Assembly: GCA_016193045.1 (NCBI GenBank)
Contig: JACPSW010000165.1
Location: forward strand, 1 to 38,479
Source of the DNA: Candidatus Rokuibacteriota bacterium
Lineage (GTDB): Bacteria > Methylomirabilota > Methylomirabilia > Rokubacteriales > CSP1-6
Reading direction: 5' to 3'
Length of the DNA: 38,479 bases
In this document: positions 30,358 through 37,843 of the stretch, in pieces
How positions within the stretch are numbered: position 1 is the first letter of the stretch
Layout of the letters: each line of letters begins with the position of its first letter
Translations under genes and position numbers: made by a program
The notes under the pieces: model-generated
What the model was told of the DNA's origin: nothing
Database searches by the model: none
The model's input: the letters and a program-made list of their open reading frames with translations, nothing else

Positions 30358-30537
30358 GTGAACTGGCTCTCGCTGCTCAACACCATCGCCAAGTACGGTT
30401 TGGTCCTCTACCTGGTCAGCCACGGACTCAGCCTGCCAGCTGGCAGCAAGGGCGAGCTCGAGGAATTGGCCGCGGCCTTCTACTGGAGTGCAATCAGCTG
30501 GGCAAGTGCACTCATCGAAAGGAGCTGGCAACTATGA
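30358..30537 (+). CDS. Small protein of unknown function preceding mlaC
   Basis: A 59-residue protein with a hydrophobic N-terminal half (LNTIAKYGLVLYLVSHGLSL, probably one membrane span or an amphipathic helix) and a polar C-terminal half ending in a Trp-rich helix. GTG 30358 has GAGGAGG five bases upstream, better placed than GTG 30355. Its stop overlaps the mlaC start as ATGA, which argues that it is a translated gene or leader peptide. I do not recognise a family. Confidence 0.6.
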   Translation: MNWLSLLNTIAKYGLVLYLVSHGLSLPAGSKGELEELAAAFYWSAISWASALIERSWQL

Positions 30538-31130
30538 AGCGCATCGGGCTAGCCATTCTCGCGACAACCCTCGGCCTCTGCCTGGCCGTCCAGGCGTGGG
30601 CCGGGGCGCCAACCGAGCAGGCGCGCCAGTACACCGACCAGGTCCTCAAGGTCCTCAAGGATCCGGCCCTCAATGATGCGCAGCGCCGCAGCGCGATCCG
30701 GAAGGTCGCCGAGGAAGTGTTCGACCTCTCCGAGACGGCCAAGCGCGCCCTCGGGCGCCACTGGCAAGCGCGGACCGCGGCGGAGCGCGAGGAATTCACG
30801 CGGGTCTTCGCGGACTTCCTCGAGAACGCGTACCTCTCGAAGCTCAGCCTCTACAGCGGCGAGCGGGTGAGCTACGTCAGTGAGTCGATCGATGGCGATT
30901 ATGCCGTCGTCGGCGCGAGGATCCTGAGAAAAGGGGGCACCGAGATCCCGGTCGAGGCTCGGATGTTCCGGCGTAGCAATCGCTGGTACATCTATGATGT
31001 CAGCGTCGAAGGGATCAGCATGGTGAACAACTACCGCTCGCAGTTCAACGCGATCATCCAGAAGTCCTCCTACGAGCAGCTCGTCCAGCGGCTCCGCGCG
31101 ACCCAGGAGGTGTCCCTGAACAACCGGTAG
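30534..31130 (+). CDS. mlaC: MlaC/Ttg2D-type phospholipid-binding periplasmic protein
   Basis: A 198-residue protein with a signal peptide (cleavage after AWA, residue 23) and the MlaC fold: VLKVLKDPALNDAQRRSAIRKVAEEVFDLSETAKRALGRHW, then the strand region SYVSESIDGDYAVVGARI and the WYIYDVSVEGISMVNNYRSQFN block. MlaC shuttles phospholipids between the outer membrane and the inner-membrane MlaFEDB complex to keep outer-membrane asymmetry. No mlaFEDB genes are adjacent, so this is a stand-alone copy. It is coupled to the small gene upstream and lies behind a sigma-54-like promoter. Confidence 0.9.
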   Translation: MKRIGLAILATTLGLCLAVQAWAGAPTEQARQYTDQVLKVLKDPALNDAQRRSAIRKVAEEVFDLSETAKRALGRHWQARTAAEREEFTRVFADFLENAYLSKLSLYSGERVSYVSESIDGDYAVVGARILRKGGTEIPVEARMFRRSNRWYIYDVSVEGISMVNNYRSQFNAIIQKSSYEQLVQRLRATQEVSLNNR

Positions 31131-31133
31131 CCG

Positions 31134-31155
31134 GCGGGGGGTCTACTTCCCCCGC
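31134..31155. terminator. Hairpin after mlaC
   Basis: GCGGGGG (31134-31140) and CCCCCGC (31149-31155) form a 7-base stem with an 8-base loop, three bases past the mlaC stop. There is no T run. A second, larger GC-rich palindrome follows at about 31167-31199. Together they may stop transcription from both sides. Confidence 0.5.
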
Positions 31156-31215
31156 CCGCCCCAGTGACCGCCGGCGCGCCCCGGGGCGCCGGCGGCGCCG
31201 CGTTCCATACCCCAA

Positions 31216-31266
31216 CCCTCTCCCTCACGAGGGAGAGGGAGAGATTTTGGAACCCTCGCCCCCTCA
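31216..31266. repeat. REP-like palindrome, third copy
   Basis: CCCTCTCCCTC/GAGGGAGAGGG with the tail GATTTTGGAACCCTCGCCCC, nearly the same as in 18264-18345. It ends exactly at the stop codon of the glycine-zipper lipoprotein, which it may help terminate. Confidence 0.8.
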
Positions 31267-31683
31267 CTTCACCGTGTACCCGCGCGAGGACATGCACGCG
31301 GCGTAGGCCCGGTCGTAGCCGTCCTTGCTCTTCGAGTACGCGTAGCCGCCGCCGACGCCCGCGCCGCCGATCCCGCCGGCCGCCGCGCCGATGGCCGCGC
31401 CCGTCCCCGCGTGCCCGGTAGCCGCGCCGATGGCCGCGCCCGCCGCCGCGCCGCCCAGCGCGCCAACGAGCAGGCCCACGCCCGCCCCCTTGGCCGTGTC
31501 GGTGCCGGGGTCGAACCCGGTCTGCTGCTTGGCCCATGCCTGGCACTCGTTCTGGTCGCGAGCGACCCGCTCAGCGCTCTGCCCCTTCGCCGGATAGGCG
31601 TAGGTGCTGGGCTGGGGCGTCGCGCACCCCGTGACTGCCATCGCGAAGCCGATCACCACTACCCAGGCCACCACTCTCTTCAT
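31264..31683 (-). CDS. Glycine-zipper lipoprotein
   Basis: A 139-residue lipoprotein: signal peptide with lipobox VTGC (Cys about residue 20), a charged segment with RDQNECQAWAKQQTGFDP, a long Gly/Ala zipper (about 64-112), and the ending DGYDRAYAACMSSRGYTV. The layout matches the lipoprotein at 29229-29780 (QWAAQQTG, zipper, YxxxCM) but without the proline tail. Such proteins associate with the outer membrane; the exact role is unknown. ATG 31683 starts MKRVVAWVVV. Confidence 0.85.
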   Translation of the reverse strand: MKRVVAWVVVIGFAMAVTGCATPQPSTYAYPAKGQSAERVARDQNECQAWAKQQTGFDPGTDTAKGAGVGLLVGALGGAAAGAAIGAATGHAGTGAAIGAAAGGIGGAGVGGGYAYSKSKDGYDRAYAACMSSRGYTVK

Positions 31684-31733
31684 GTCGCTTCCCCTTTCAG
31701 GCGCGCTCGGGCGCGCCGGTCCATAGCACAGCC

Positions 31734-31759
31734 GGTGTCAGACACCAGTGTCTGACACC
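31734..31759. repeat. Perfect 26-bp palindrome
   Basis: Arms GGTGTCAGACAC (31734-31745) and GTGTCTGACACC (31748-31759) are separated by two bases. It lies in a 219-base gap between two minus-strand genes that otherwise shows no gene. Similar GTGTCAGACAC sequences occur as dispersed repeats in many genomes; here it is single. Confidence 0.75.
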
Positions 31760-31902
31760 GAATGGAGCAAGGGGGATGCCAGCGGACGGGGGGGCGGAAC
31801 CTCCCGATTTGTCAGCGAACGGCACGCACCCCCGCCGAGGAGGGGCGGCCCTTCGGAGCGCTTTTGGGGAGTTGCACTGACAGGGGTTGTCAGCGGCGAT
31901 GC

Positions 31903-32370
31903 TTAGCCCTTGAGGAGCTCCTCGGCGATCCGCTTGACGTCGGCGGCCTCGACCTGTCCCTTGTGCGTCTTCATGACGTCGCCCACGAGCCGTCCGACTT
32001 GCTTGGCGTCGGTGATCCCCAGGGCCCCGAGGCGCTCCTGGACCAGGGCGCGCAGCGCCGTCTCCTCCAGACCCTTCGGCAGGTAGCGGTCGCAAAACTC
32101 GATCTCGAAGCGGAGCTGGGCGACCTGAGCGGCCCCCCGCTCGCCCACCTTCTCGAACTCGACCACGGCTTTCTGGAGCTGCTTGCGGTAGGCGCCGATG
32201 ACGTCGAGGACGAGGGCGTCATCCACCGGACCCGAGAAGCCCTTCGCGGTGCGCCGCTCCGAGAGCTTGGTCTTGAGCATGCGCACCACGTCGGCGCTCC
32301 GGGTGTCCTTTTCTTTGAGGGCCTGCTTCAGCCGCTCGTCGAGTTGCTGCTCGAGCGCCATGTCCAACAT
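31903..32370 (-). CDS. yqeY: YqeY-like (GatB/YqeY domain) protein
   Basis: A 155-residue protein with the YqeY helical domain: LEQQLDERLKQALKEKDTRSADVVRMLKTKLSE at the start and the C-terminal DAKQVGRLVGDVMKTHKGQVEAADVKRIAEELL repeat typical of the GatB/YqeY tail. YqeY is thought to bind tRNA and may aid tRNA-dependent amidation, but its role is not firmly known. ATG 32370 has a GGA six bases upstream; ATG 32361 aligns better with other family members and may be the real start. Confidence 0.9.
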   Translation of the reverse strand: MLDMALEQQLDERLKQALKEKDTRSADVVRMLKTKLSERRTAKGFSGPVDDALVLDVIGAYRKQLQKAVVEFEKVGERGAAQVAQLRFEIEFCDRYLPKGLEETALRALVQERLGALGITDAKQVGRLVGDVMKTHKGQVEAADVKRIAEELLKG

Positions 32371-32527
32371 TGTACATCCAATTTTCGTCACCTGGCCGTG
32401 CCGATCAAGTCCGCCAGGCCCGGACAGGATTCGGGGTGGGTTATGGAGGCCACAATAGATTCAACATCTTCTGACGCTCCGGCACTCCAGGGTGTATCGG
32501 CACGAACCCTGCAGGTTTCCCACGCCG

Positions 32528-32893
32528 ATGAGCCCCATCAGGGTGGTGGTCCCCGACAAAGAGCTCGACCTGGCCTCCGCGGTCCGCATGAGCCGGGTGC
32601 TCCAGGAGCATCTCGATGCGGGGGAAATCCGACTCGTCCTGGACCTGGGAGGCCTCACGTACGTGGACAGCTCGGGGCTGGGCGAAATGCTGAGGGCCCT
32701 GAAACGAGCCCGCGAGGGCGGGGGCGATCTCCGACTGTGTGGACTCTTTGGGTACGCGCTCCGAATCTTCGAGATGACCGGGTTGGACAAGGTCCTCGCC
32801 GTGTACGCCACGCGCCAGGAGGCCCTCACGTCCTGGGGAACCGGGTCTGACGGCCGCCCGACCCGCCGCTCCGGGCTCGCCGCTACTTCCTGA
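32528..32893 (+). CDS. STAS-domain anti-anti-sigma factor-like protein
   Basis: A 121-residue STAS protein. The phosphorylation motif VDSSGLG (from residue 46; S48/S49) is intact, followed by the helix EMLRALKRAREGGGDLRLCG. Such proteins, when unphosphorylated, bind and free a sigma factor from its anti-sigma kinase, or act in stressosome-like signalling. No kinase or phosphatase lies next to it. ATG 32528 gives the standard N-terminal strand; an upstream in-frame GTG at 32492 would add a non-conserved leader. The C-terminal 20 residues are polar and unconserved. Confidence 0.87.
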   Translation: MSPIRVVVPDKELDLASAVRMSRVLQEHLDAGEIRLVLDLGGLTYVDSSGLGEMLRALKRAREGGGDLRLCGLFGYALRIFEMTGLDKVLAVYATRQEALTSWGTGSDGRPTRRSGLAATS

Positions 32894-32898
32894 TCGCT

Positions 32899-33456
32899 TC
32901 AGCGCGGCGACTGCTTCGTGGGCTTCTCGTCCGCCTGCGCCTCGAGCCGCTTGAGAAAGTCTCGCCACTGACCCGTCAGGACGCCGTCGCTCGGTAGCTG
33001 GAGGCTGTCGAATCCGAGCCGATCCAGCAAGGCCTGCCAGCGGTCCAGTTCGGAGCGGTCGCTGTCCACCAGGCTGCTCGCGCCGGCGGCCGGCGCGTGC
33101 CGGGCCTCTATCTGCTGAAGCAACTCCTGCCACTCGCGCTGCAGGTTAGAATCGACGAGGCTCTTGAGACGCTTGAACTCCTGGGCCCCCACGCTGCCGA
33201 ATCTGAAGGCGATGCCATCGGAATCGGCGCGGACGACATCGGCCTGGAGGGAAAACGGATGCTCCCGATCGTGCGTGGGGAACCGGATCTGAACGCTGGT
33301 CCCGACCGGGAGGAGCAATGGATGCCTGAGCGGCGCCACCTTGATCCCGACCGGGCTCAGGTTCATGGTCCTGCCTTGCCACGGGCCGGCCGGGGTCTCC
33401 ACGGTTATGTTGAACTCGACGGCGGCCCTGGGGTATCGTCGCCTTTCCTTGGTCAT
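32899..33456 (-). CDS. PilZ-domain protein
   Basis: A 185-residue protein with an N-terminal PilZ domain: the RRYPRA arginine motif (residues 5-10) and NLSPVGIKV about 30 residues later fit the RxxxR and (D/N)xSxxG cyclic-di-GMP-binding pattern. A C-terminal helical region (about 95-185) is rich in Trp, Leu and charged residues and is unfamiliar. It probably relays cyclic-di-GMP levels to an envelope or motility target. ATG 33456 has GGGAGG upstream; the longer frame to 33597 lacks one. It converges on the STAS gene with a five-base gap. Confidence 0.88.
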   Translation of the reverse strand: MTKERRRYPRAAVEFNITVETPAGPWQGRTMNLSPVGIKVAPLRHPLLLPVGTSVQIRFPTHDREHPFSLQADVVRADSDGIAFRFGSVGAQEFKRLKSLVDSNLQREWQELLQQIEARHAPAAGASSLVDSDRSELDRWQALLDRLGFDSLQLPSDGVLTGQWRDFLKRLEAQADEKPTKQSPR

Positions 33457-33580
33457 GCTGGTCCTCCCGGGCGAGGAGAGGAGCAAAGAAAATGCCGAGC
33501 CCTCTGCAGTTTGAGACCCTTTTGAATTCAACTGCTTAGGCTGGCAAGGGGGAGAGGGTAAGGGGGCCGAGAAGGTCAAG

Positions 33581-34372
33581 ATGGCATCCCGGGACAAATT
33601 GTTCCGCCGCTTTCCTTGTATCGTGGACCTGCGCTCGCGGGAGGCCTTCGAGCGCCTCCACCCGGCGGGTGCCTGGCGGCTCGAGCCGGCGGAGATCGCC
33701 CAGTGGCCCTTCGCCCTCCCGCCCCGGGACCAGCCCGTCTTCCTCGTGGCCGACGATCCGGGGCGCGCGCGCGCGGCAGGAGCGGCGCTTCGCGCTCAGG
33801 GGCGAATGGCGATCAGGCTCCTTTCGTCGGACCCCGCGGCGTGGCCTGTGCCGGCGGAGTCGGGGCCTGGGCGGCCGACCGTGTGGCCTTCCCCCTGGCT
33901 CGCCGAAGTGGAGGACTGGCTTCCGCCGTCGGGACGGGCGCTGGACCTGGCGACAGGGGCGGGACGGAACGCCGTGTGGCTCGCCCTCCGGGGGTTGGAA
34001 GTGACGGCCGTGGATCGGCTGCCCGACGCCCTCGAGCGCGCGGAGCGTCTGGCGCAGCGGCTGGGCGAGTCCTTGATGACGCGCGTAGCGGATCTGAGGC
34101 GTCCCGAGGAGCGGCCGGGCGGGTCCTGGGATCTCGTCTGCGTCTTCCGCTACCTGAACCGCGATCTCTTTCCGTGGATCCGGGCCGCCGTCTCGCCAGG
34201 TGGAATCATTGTCTTCGAGACCTTCGTCGGCGAGCCGCCAGGGGCCGAGGGGCCGAAGCGCCCTGCCAACCGGCTCCATCCCGGGGAGTTGAAGGCCGCC
34301 TTCGACGGCTTCGAGATCCTGCGGGCGCGGGAGGCGGAGGACCTGGCCTCGATCGTCGCCCGGCGCCCCTGA
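33581..34372 (+). CDS. Fusion of a degenerate rhodanese domain and a SAM-dependent methyltransferase
   Basis: A 263-residue two-domain protein. Residues about 12-88 look rhodanese-like (CIVDLRSREAFERLHPAGA, then the ADDPGRARAAGAALRAQG stretch), but the active-site loop that should hold a Cys reads VADDPG, so sulfur transfer is unlikely. Residues about 104-263 form a TehB-like class-I methyltransferase with the SAM motif LDLATGAGRNAVWLA (121-135) and acidic D145 (VTAVDRLP). The substrate is unknown; tellurite or selenite resistance is one possibility known for TehB relatives. The reading frame is continuous. Confidence 0.83.
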   Translation: MASRDKLFRRFPCIVDLRSREAFERLHPAGAWRLEPAEIAQWPFALPPRDQPVFLVADDPGRARAAGAALRAQGRMAIRLLSSDPAAWPVPAESGPGRPTVWPSPWLAEVEDWLPPSGRALDLATGAGRNAVWLALRGLEVTAVDRLPDALERAERLAQRLGESLMTRVADLRRPEERPGGSWDLVCVFRYLNRDLFPWIRAAVSPGGIIVFETFVGEPPGAEGPKRPANRLHPGELKAAFDGFEILRAREAEDLASIVARRP

Positions 34373-34405
34373 GCGTCTACTTGAGCAAAGCGGCGCGGGG
34401 GGGGA

Positions 34406-35365
34406 TCAGGGAGCCAGCGCGTCGAGGGTGGGCCGGTAGTGGGGGGCGTCCGGGAAGGCGATGGGGCGGACGGCCGGGAGCGTGACGCCGGCGCTGCGGT
34501 AGGCGGCGACGGACTCGCGGAGGACCGCTCGGTCCCCGATCCCGCCGAGGGCCCGGGCCAGCCGGTCAGGAACCGAACGGGCGCTCCGATCGCGGTCGAA
34601 CGCCGCCAGCTCCTCCCCGAAGCCGCTGGCGGCGAGCATGGCGCGGTAGAAGGGGAGCATCAGGTAGCGCACCAGCTCCTCCTTGAACAGGGCGGTCGCG
34701 GCCTTCGGATCGTCGGTGAGCGCGAGGGGGACGGCCGCCACCACCTCGAACCCGTCGAGGGGCTTCCCCGCCCTGGCGCGGCCGCGCGCGATGGCGGGAA
34801 GCGCGATCTTCTGGATGTAGGCCGGCGCGCAGAGCCAGAGCACCGCGCCGTCGGCGATCTCCCCCGCCAGATCGAGCATCCTCGCCGAGAGGCCGGCCAG
34901 CAGGATGGGGGGCGGCTTCGGGAGCCTCGGCAGCGCGCTCTTCCACTGGACCCGGTAGCGGGCCCCGGCGTGCTCCACCTGCCCCGAGAGGGCCCTCCGG
35001 AGGACCGCCACGTACTCGCTCATGGCCGGGATCGGGCTCCCCATCTCCATCCCCAGTCCGTCCGTCATCGTCGGGCGATGGCTCACCCCGATGCCCAGCC
35101 GGAAGCGCCCACCGGAGAGCTCGGCCAGGGTCAGCGCCTCCTGGGCGAGCGCCACGGGATGCCGAGGGTAGATGGGGACGACGCCGGTGCCGAGCCCGAT
35201 CGTCCGCGTGGCCTGGGCATAGGCGGAAAGGACCAGGAAGGAATCGCGCCCGGCGCCGTGGGTGACCCAGAGGCTCTCGTAGCCCCGCCCCTCGGCCTCG
35301 CGGGCCAGGTCCGCGGCCAGGCGGAGGTCTACTCCCGGGATCAGGTAGGCGCCGAGTCGGTCCAT
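34406..35365 (-). CDS. LLM-class (luciferase-like, F420-type) oxidoreductase
   Basis: A 319-residue TIM-barrel oxidoreductase. Family blocks are visible: LAREAEGRGYESLWVTHG near residue 20, IGLGTGVVPIYPRHPVALAQEALTLAELSGGRFRLGIGVSHRP (about 56-99), and ILLAGLSARMLDLAGEIADGAVLWL (about 154-178). Relatives use FMN or coenzyme F420 to reduce or hydroxylate varied substrates. ATG 35365 was chosen; upstream residues in the same frame are not conserved. It stands alone on its strand. Confidence 0.88.
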   Translation of the reverse strand: MDRLGAYLIPGVDLRLAADLAREAEGRGYESLWVTHGAGRDSFLVLSAYAQATRTIGLGTGVVPIYPRHPVALAQEALTLAELSGGRFRLGIGVSHRPTMTDGLGMEMGSPIPAMSEYVAVLRRALSGQVEHAGARYRVQWKSALPRLPKPPPILLAGLSARMLDLAGEIADGAVLWLCAPAYIQKIALPAIARGRARAGKPLDGFEVVAAVPLALTDDPKAATALFKEELVRYLMLPFYRAMLAASGFGEELAAFDRDRSARSVPDRLARALGGIGDRAVLRESVAAYRSAGVTLPAVRPIAFPDAPHYRPTLDALAP

Positions 35366-35483
35366 ATGCCCGCCGTCAGCGTACCCCCGATATTTCCCTC
35401 TTGACGAGGCCCAAGATCTTGCGGTAGATGAATAGCGGGCTACTACATTGTGGTGTGAACCCAAATCTCGCAAGGGGGGGCGC

Positions 35484-35837
35484 ATGATCGTCGGAGAGTC
35501 TCAGGAGGTTCGCGAGCAGGTCGGCCGGTGGATCGAGGACGGGCAGAACCACTACCTCGGAGCGGTGTCGAGAGTCCTCCAGGACTACGACCGGCTCCAG
35601 GGAGCGGTGGAGTCAGCGGAGCGCGAGAACGAGCAGCTCCGCGGGCTCGTCTATGAAAACGAGAAGCTCCGCAATCGCCTGGAGTCGAGCGAGCACGAGA
35701 GCGATCAGCTCCGGGAAGAGGTGAAGCAGCTCCGGGCCGGCACCGAGCGGCACCTGCGGGAACGGGAAGAGATCGCCGACGCGCTGACGCGGGTCATGAA
35801 CGAGGCGATCACGCGGCTCCGCACCCAGGCAGCCTGA
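35484..35837 (+). CDS. Small coiled-coil protein
   Basis: A 117-residue cytoplasmic-looking protein. After a short N-terminal region (GRWIEDGQNHYLGAVSRVLQDYD) it forms heptad-rich coiled coil (about 38-95, with repeated NEQLR, NEKLR and SDQLR units) and a C-terminal helix EEIADALTRVMNEAI. ATG 35484 has AAGGGGGG upstream. No family recognised. It lies 17 bases before another coiled-coil gene, so the two are probably co-expressed partners. Confidence 0.75.
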   Translation: MIVGESQEVREQVGRWIEDGQNHYLGAVSRVLQDYDRLQGAVESAERENEQLRGLVYENEKLRNRLESSEHESDQLREEVKQLRAGTERHLREREEIADALTRVMNEAITRLRTQAA

Positions 35838-35854
35838 GGCCCCCGCCGCGCGCG

Positions 35855-36322
35855 GTGGTAGCGACGATCCAGGCCGAGACCGCGGCAAGCCCGTTCGAGC
35901 AGGCCCGGCGGGCCGTGGCGGCCGTCGAGCGGGAGGAAACCGAAGCGCGGCACGCGCTGGCCCTCCTGGAATGGCAGGAGGAGCAGCTGTCCGCGGCGGT
36001 CAGGCGCGGCGTCGAGAAAGCGGCCGCGCGGGAGGAGCTGGCGCGGCAGAAGGCCGAGCAGTGGGGCGTGGTGCGCGAGGTCCGCGAGCGCCTCCACGCG
36101 GCCCGGCGGAACTACGAAGCCCTGCAGCGCCACGCCGTCGAGCTGCAGCACGCCATCCGGCGCGAAGAGCGGGCGGTGGCGCAGTGGCAGCGGCAGGTCA
36201 AGAATACGGAGGAGCAGCTCACCCGCTGGCAGCGGCTGCTGACCGAAGCCCAGGCTCGTCTCGAGCAGGCCCAGCGGGAGCTCGGGCGGCTCACGGGCTT
36301 CGCGCCAGGACCCGCTCCTTGA
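35855..36322 (+). CDS. Coiled-coil protein, paralogue of the one at 14854
   Basis: A 155-residue, highly charged helical protein, coiled coil nearly throughout. The C-terminal half contains IRREERAVAQWQRQVKNTEE and then LTRWQRLLTEAQARLEQAQREL, ending at LTG, which closely tracks the protein at 14854-15432. The N-terminal half is less similar. GTG 35855 is the start. Its neighbour here is another coiled-coil gene rather than a membrane protein. A structural or adaptor role shared with the other locus is likely but unproven. Confidence 0.78.
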   Translation: MVATIQAETAASPFEQARRAVAAVEREETEARHALALLEWQEEQLSAAVRRGVEKAAAREELARQKAEQWGVVREVRERLHAARRNYEALQRHAVELQHAIRREERAVAQWQRQVKNTEEQLTRWQRLLTEAQARLEQAQRELGRLTGFAPGPAP

Positions 36323-36472
36323 GGCGCTGGCACGGGCGACGTGTAACCGCGGCATCCGGACGGCCCCCGCGAGGGAGGAACGCAACTTTCCCGAGTAGAT
36401 GACGGCGGAGGGAGGGTGGCATTCTCTATGCTGTCTTCAAAGGGTGGAAACGCTCGTTGGGAGGTGATTGAT

Positions 36473-36769
36473 ATGCCTGACGACGCGAGGTCCATCTTCC
36501 ACAAGCCGGAACACCCGAAGGTCGTTGTCGCGCCGCCGCATCCCCTCACCGAAGCCGAACGGCACGTCCTCTCCCTGCGCCTCGGGGTCCGCTGCCGCCA
36601 TTCGGTGGCGCCGGGCCCGTTCCAGAAGGCGCTCTACGAGGCGTTCTTCCAGGCGAGCGGTGAGGAGTTCGCGCGTCTGGCCTCGGTGTTTCCGGAGCAG
36701 TCGGCGGCGGTCCGGCGCTGGCGGACGGATCCTTTGTTCGCGCCGGTGCACGGCACCGAGGCGCGATAG
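36473..36769 (+). CDS. Small conserved-looking protein of unknown function
   Basis: A 98-residue soluble protein. A very strong ribosome site (GGGAGGTGA at 36459-36467, five bases before ATG 36473) supports the start over an in-frame one at 36416. Features are an N-terminal polar segment, HPLTEAERHVLSLRLGVRCRHSVAPGPFQKALYEAFFQASGEEFARLASVFPEQ in the middle and a Trp/Arg-rich end. No domain recognised. It converges on the ketopantoate-reductase-like gene with a four-base gap. Confidence 0.75.
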   Translation: MPDDARSIFHKPEHPKVVVAPPHPLTEAERHVLSLRLGVRCRHSVAPGPFQKALYEAFFQASGEEFARLASVFPEQSAAVRRWRTDPLFAPVHGTEAR

Positions 36770-36773
36770 CCTC

Positions 36774-37805
36774 TCAGCGGGGCAGCATCCGGACGAGCGG
36801 ATCGAGATTCTTCGGGTCCGGCTTGAGCGTCCCGACGCCGTAGCGTCCGAAGAGTGCGACGATGGCGTCGTTGAAGGGCGTCTTGACGCCGGCCTTCCGC
36901 CCCTCTGCGGCGACGTACCCGTTCAGGTAGTCCACCTCGGTGCGGCGGCCCTTCAGGACGTCCTGGAGGAGGGAGGGCCGCCCGCCGGCCAGGAACTTCG
37001 TGCCGGCCGCCATGTCGGCCTCGACCTCCGCGAGCCCCCGGCCCTCCGCGGCGTCCACCATGCGCTGGGCCTCGATGCCGAAGATCGGCTCCACCTCGTG
37101 GCCGTAGGCGCGGCCGACCGTGACGACCTCGGCGGCGAGCTGGATCGCGATCCGGCGCGGGACGGGCTGGGAGCGGACCTCGGCGGAGCCCAGGCCGGAG
37201 AGGCCGGCCAGCGGGTTCGCCATGCAGTTGATCGCGAGCTTCGACCAGCGCTCGCCCCAGAGGTTCGTCGTGAGCGTGGCCGGCGCCACGTCGTTCATGA
37301 TCCGCACCAGCTCGCGCGCCCGCTCGGTGTCGCGGCCGTCCAGCTCGCCGATCTTGAAGCCGAGCTTGCCCGAGTCGGTGCGCATGGCGTGGCCGGGCTC
37401 GTACCTCCCCGCGCCGATGGTGATCACGCAGCCGAGCGTCCGCTCCCGGCCGGCGATGGCCGCCACCCGCTCATCGTTGATCCCGTTCTGGAAGACCACG
37501 ACGACCCCGGCGGGCCGCCGCAGGTACGCGAGGCCGAGGGCGGTGGCCCACTCGGTGTCGTAGGACTTGACCGCGATGAAGACGGCCTCGAAGGGCTCGC
37601 GGATCGACTGGGCCTCGTGGATGTGGAGCGCCGTGACCGAAATGGCGTGGTCGCCGCACGTGCCGCTCAGCCGGAGGCCTTGGGCCCGCATCGTCTCCAC
37701 GTGCTCGGGCCACTGGTCGATGAGCGTCACGTCGTGGCCGGCCTTCGTGAGAAGCCCGCCCACGATGGATCCGATGGCGCCCGCGCCGACGATCCCGATT
37801 CTCAT
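36774..37805 (-). CDS. Ketopantoate reductase-like (ApbA/PanE family) dehydrogenase
   Basis: A 343-residue NAD(P)-dependent reductase. The N-terminal Rossmann motif is GAGAIGSIVGG (7-17); VKSYDT and QNGIND follow, and the C-terminal helical domain carries the conserved Lys in WSKLAINC and the late PSLLQDVLKGRRTEVDYLNG block. PanE makes pantoate for coenzyme A, but this family also covers other 2-ketoacid reductases, and the sequence is somewhat longer than typical PanE, so the substrate is left open. It is divergent from the truncated membrane-protein gene at the end of the window. Confidence 0.87.
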   Translation of the reverse strand: MRIGIVGAGAIGSIVGGLLTKAGHDVTLIDQWPEHVETMRAQGLRLSGTCGDHAISVTALHIHEAQSIREPFEAVFIAVKSYDTEWATALGLAYLRRPAGVVVVFQNGINDERVAAIAGRERTLGCVITIGAGRYEPGHAMRTDSGKLGFKIGELDGRDTERARELVRIMNDVAPATLTTNLWGERWSKLAINCMANPLAGLSGLGSAEVRSQPVPRRIAIQLAAEVVTVGRAYGHEVEPIFGIEAQRMVDAAEGRGLAEVEADMAAGTKFLAGGRPSLLQDVLKGRRTEVDYLNGYVAAEGRKAGVKTPFNDAIVALFGRYGVGTLKPDPKNLDPLVRMLPR

Positions 37806-37843
37806 GTCACCTCCAGCCGGGCGATGATAGCATAAAAAATATC

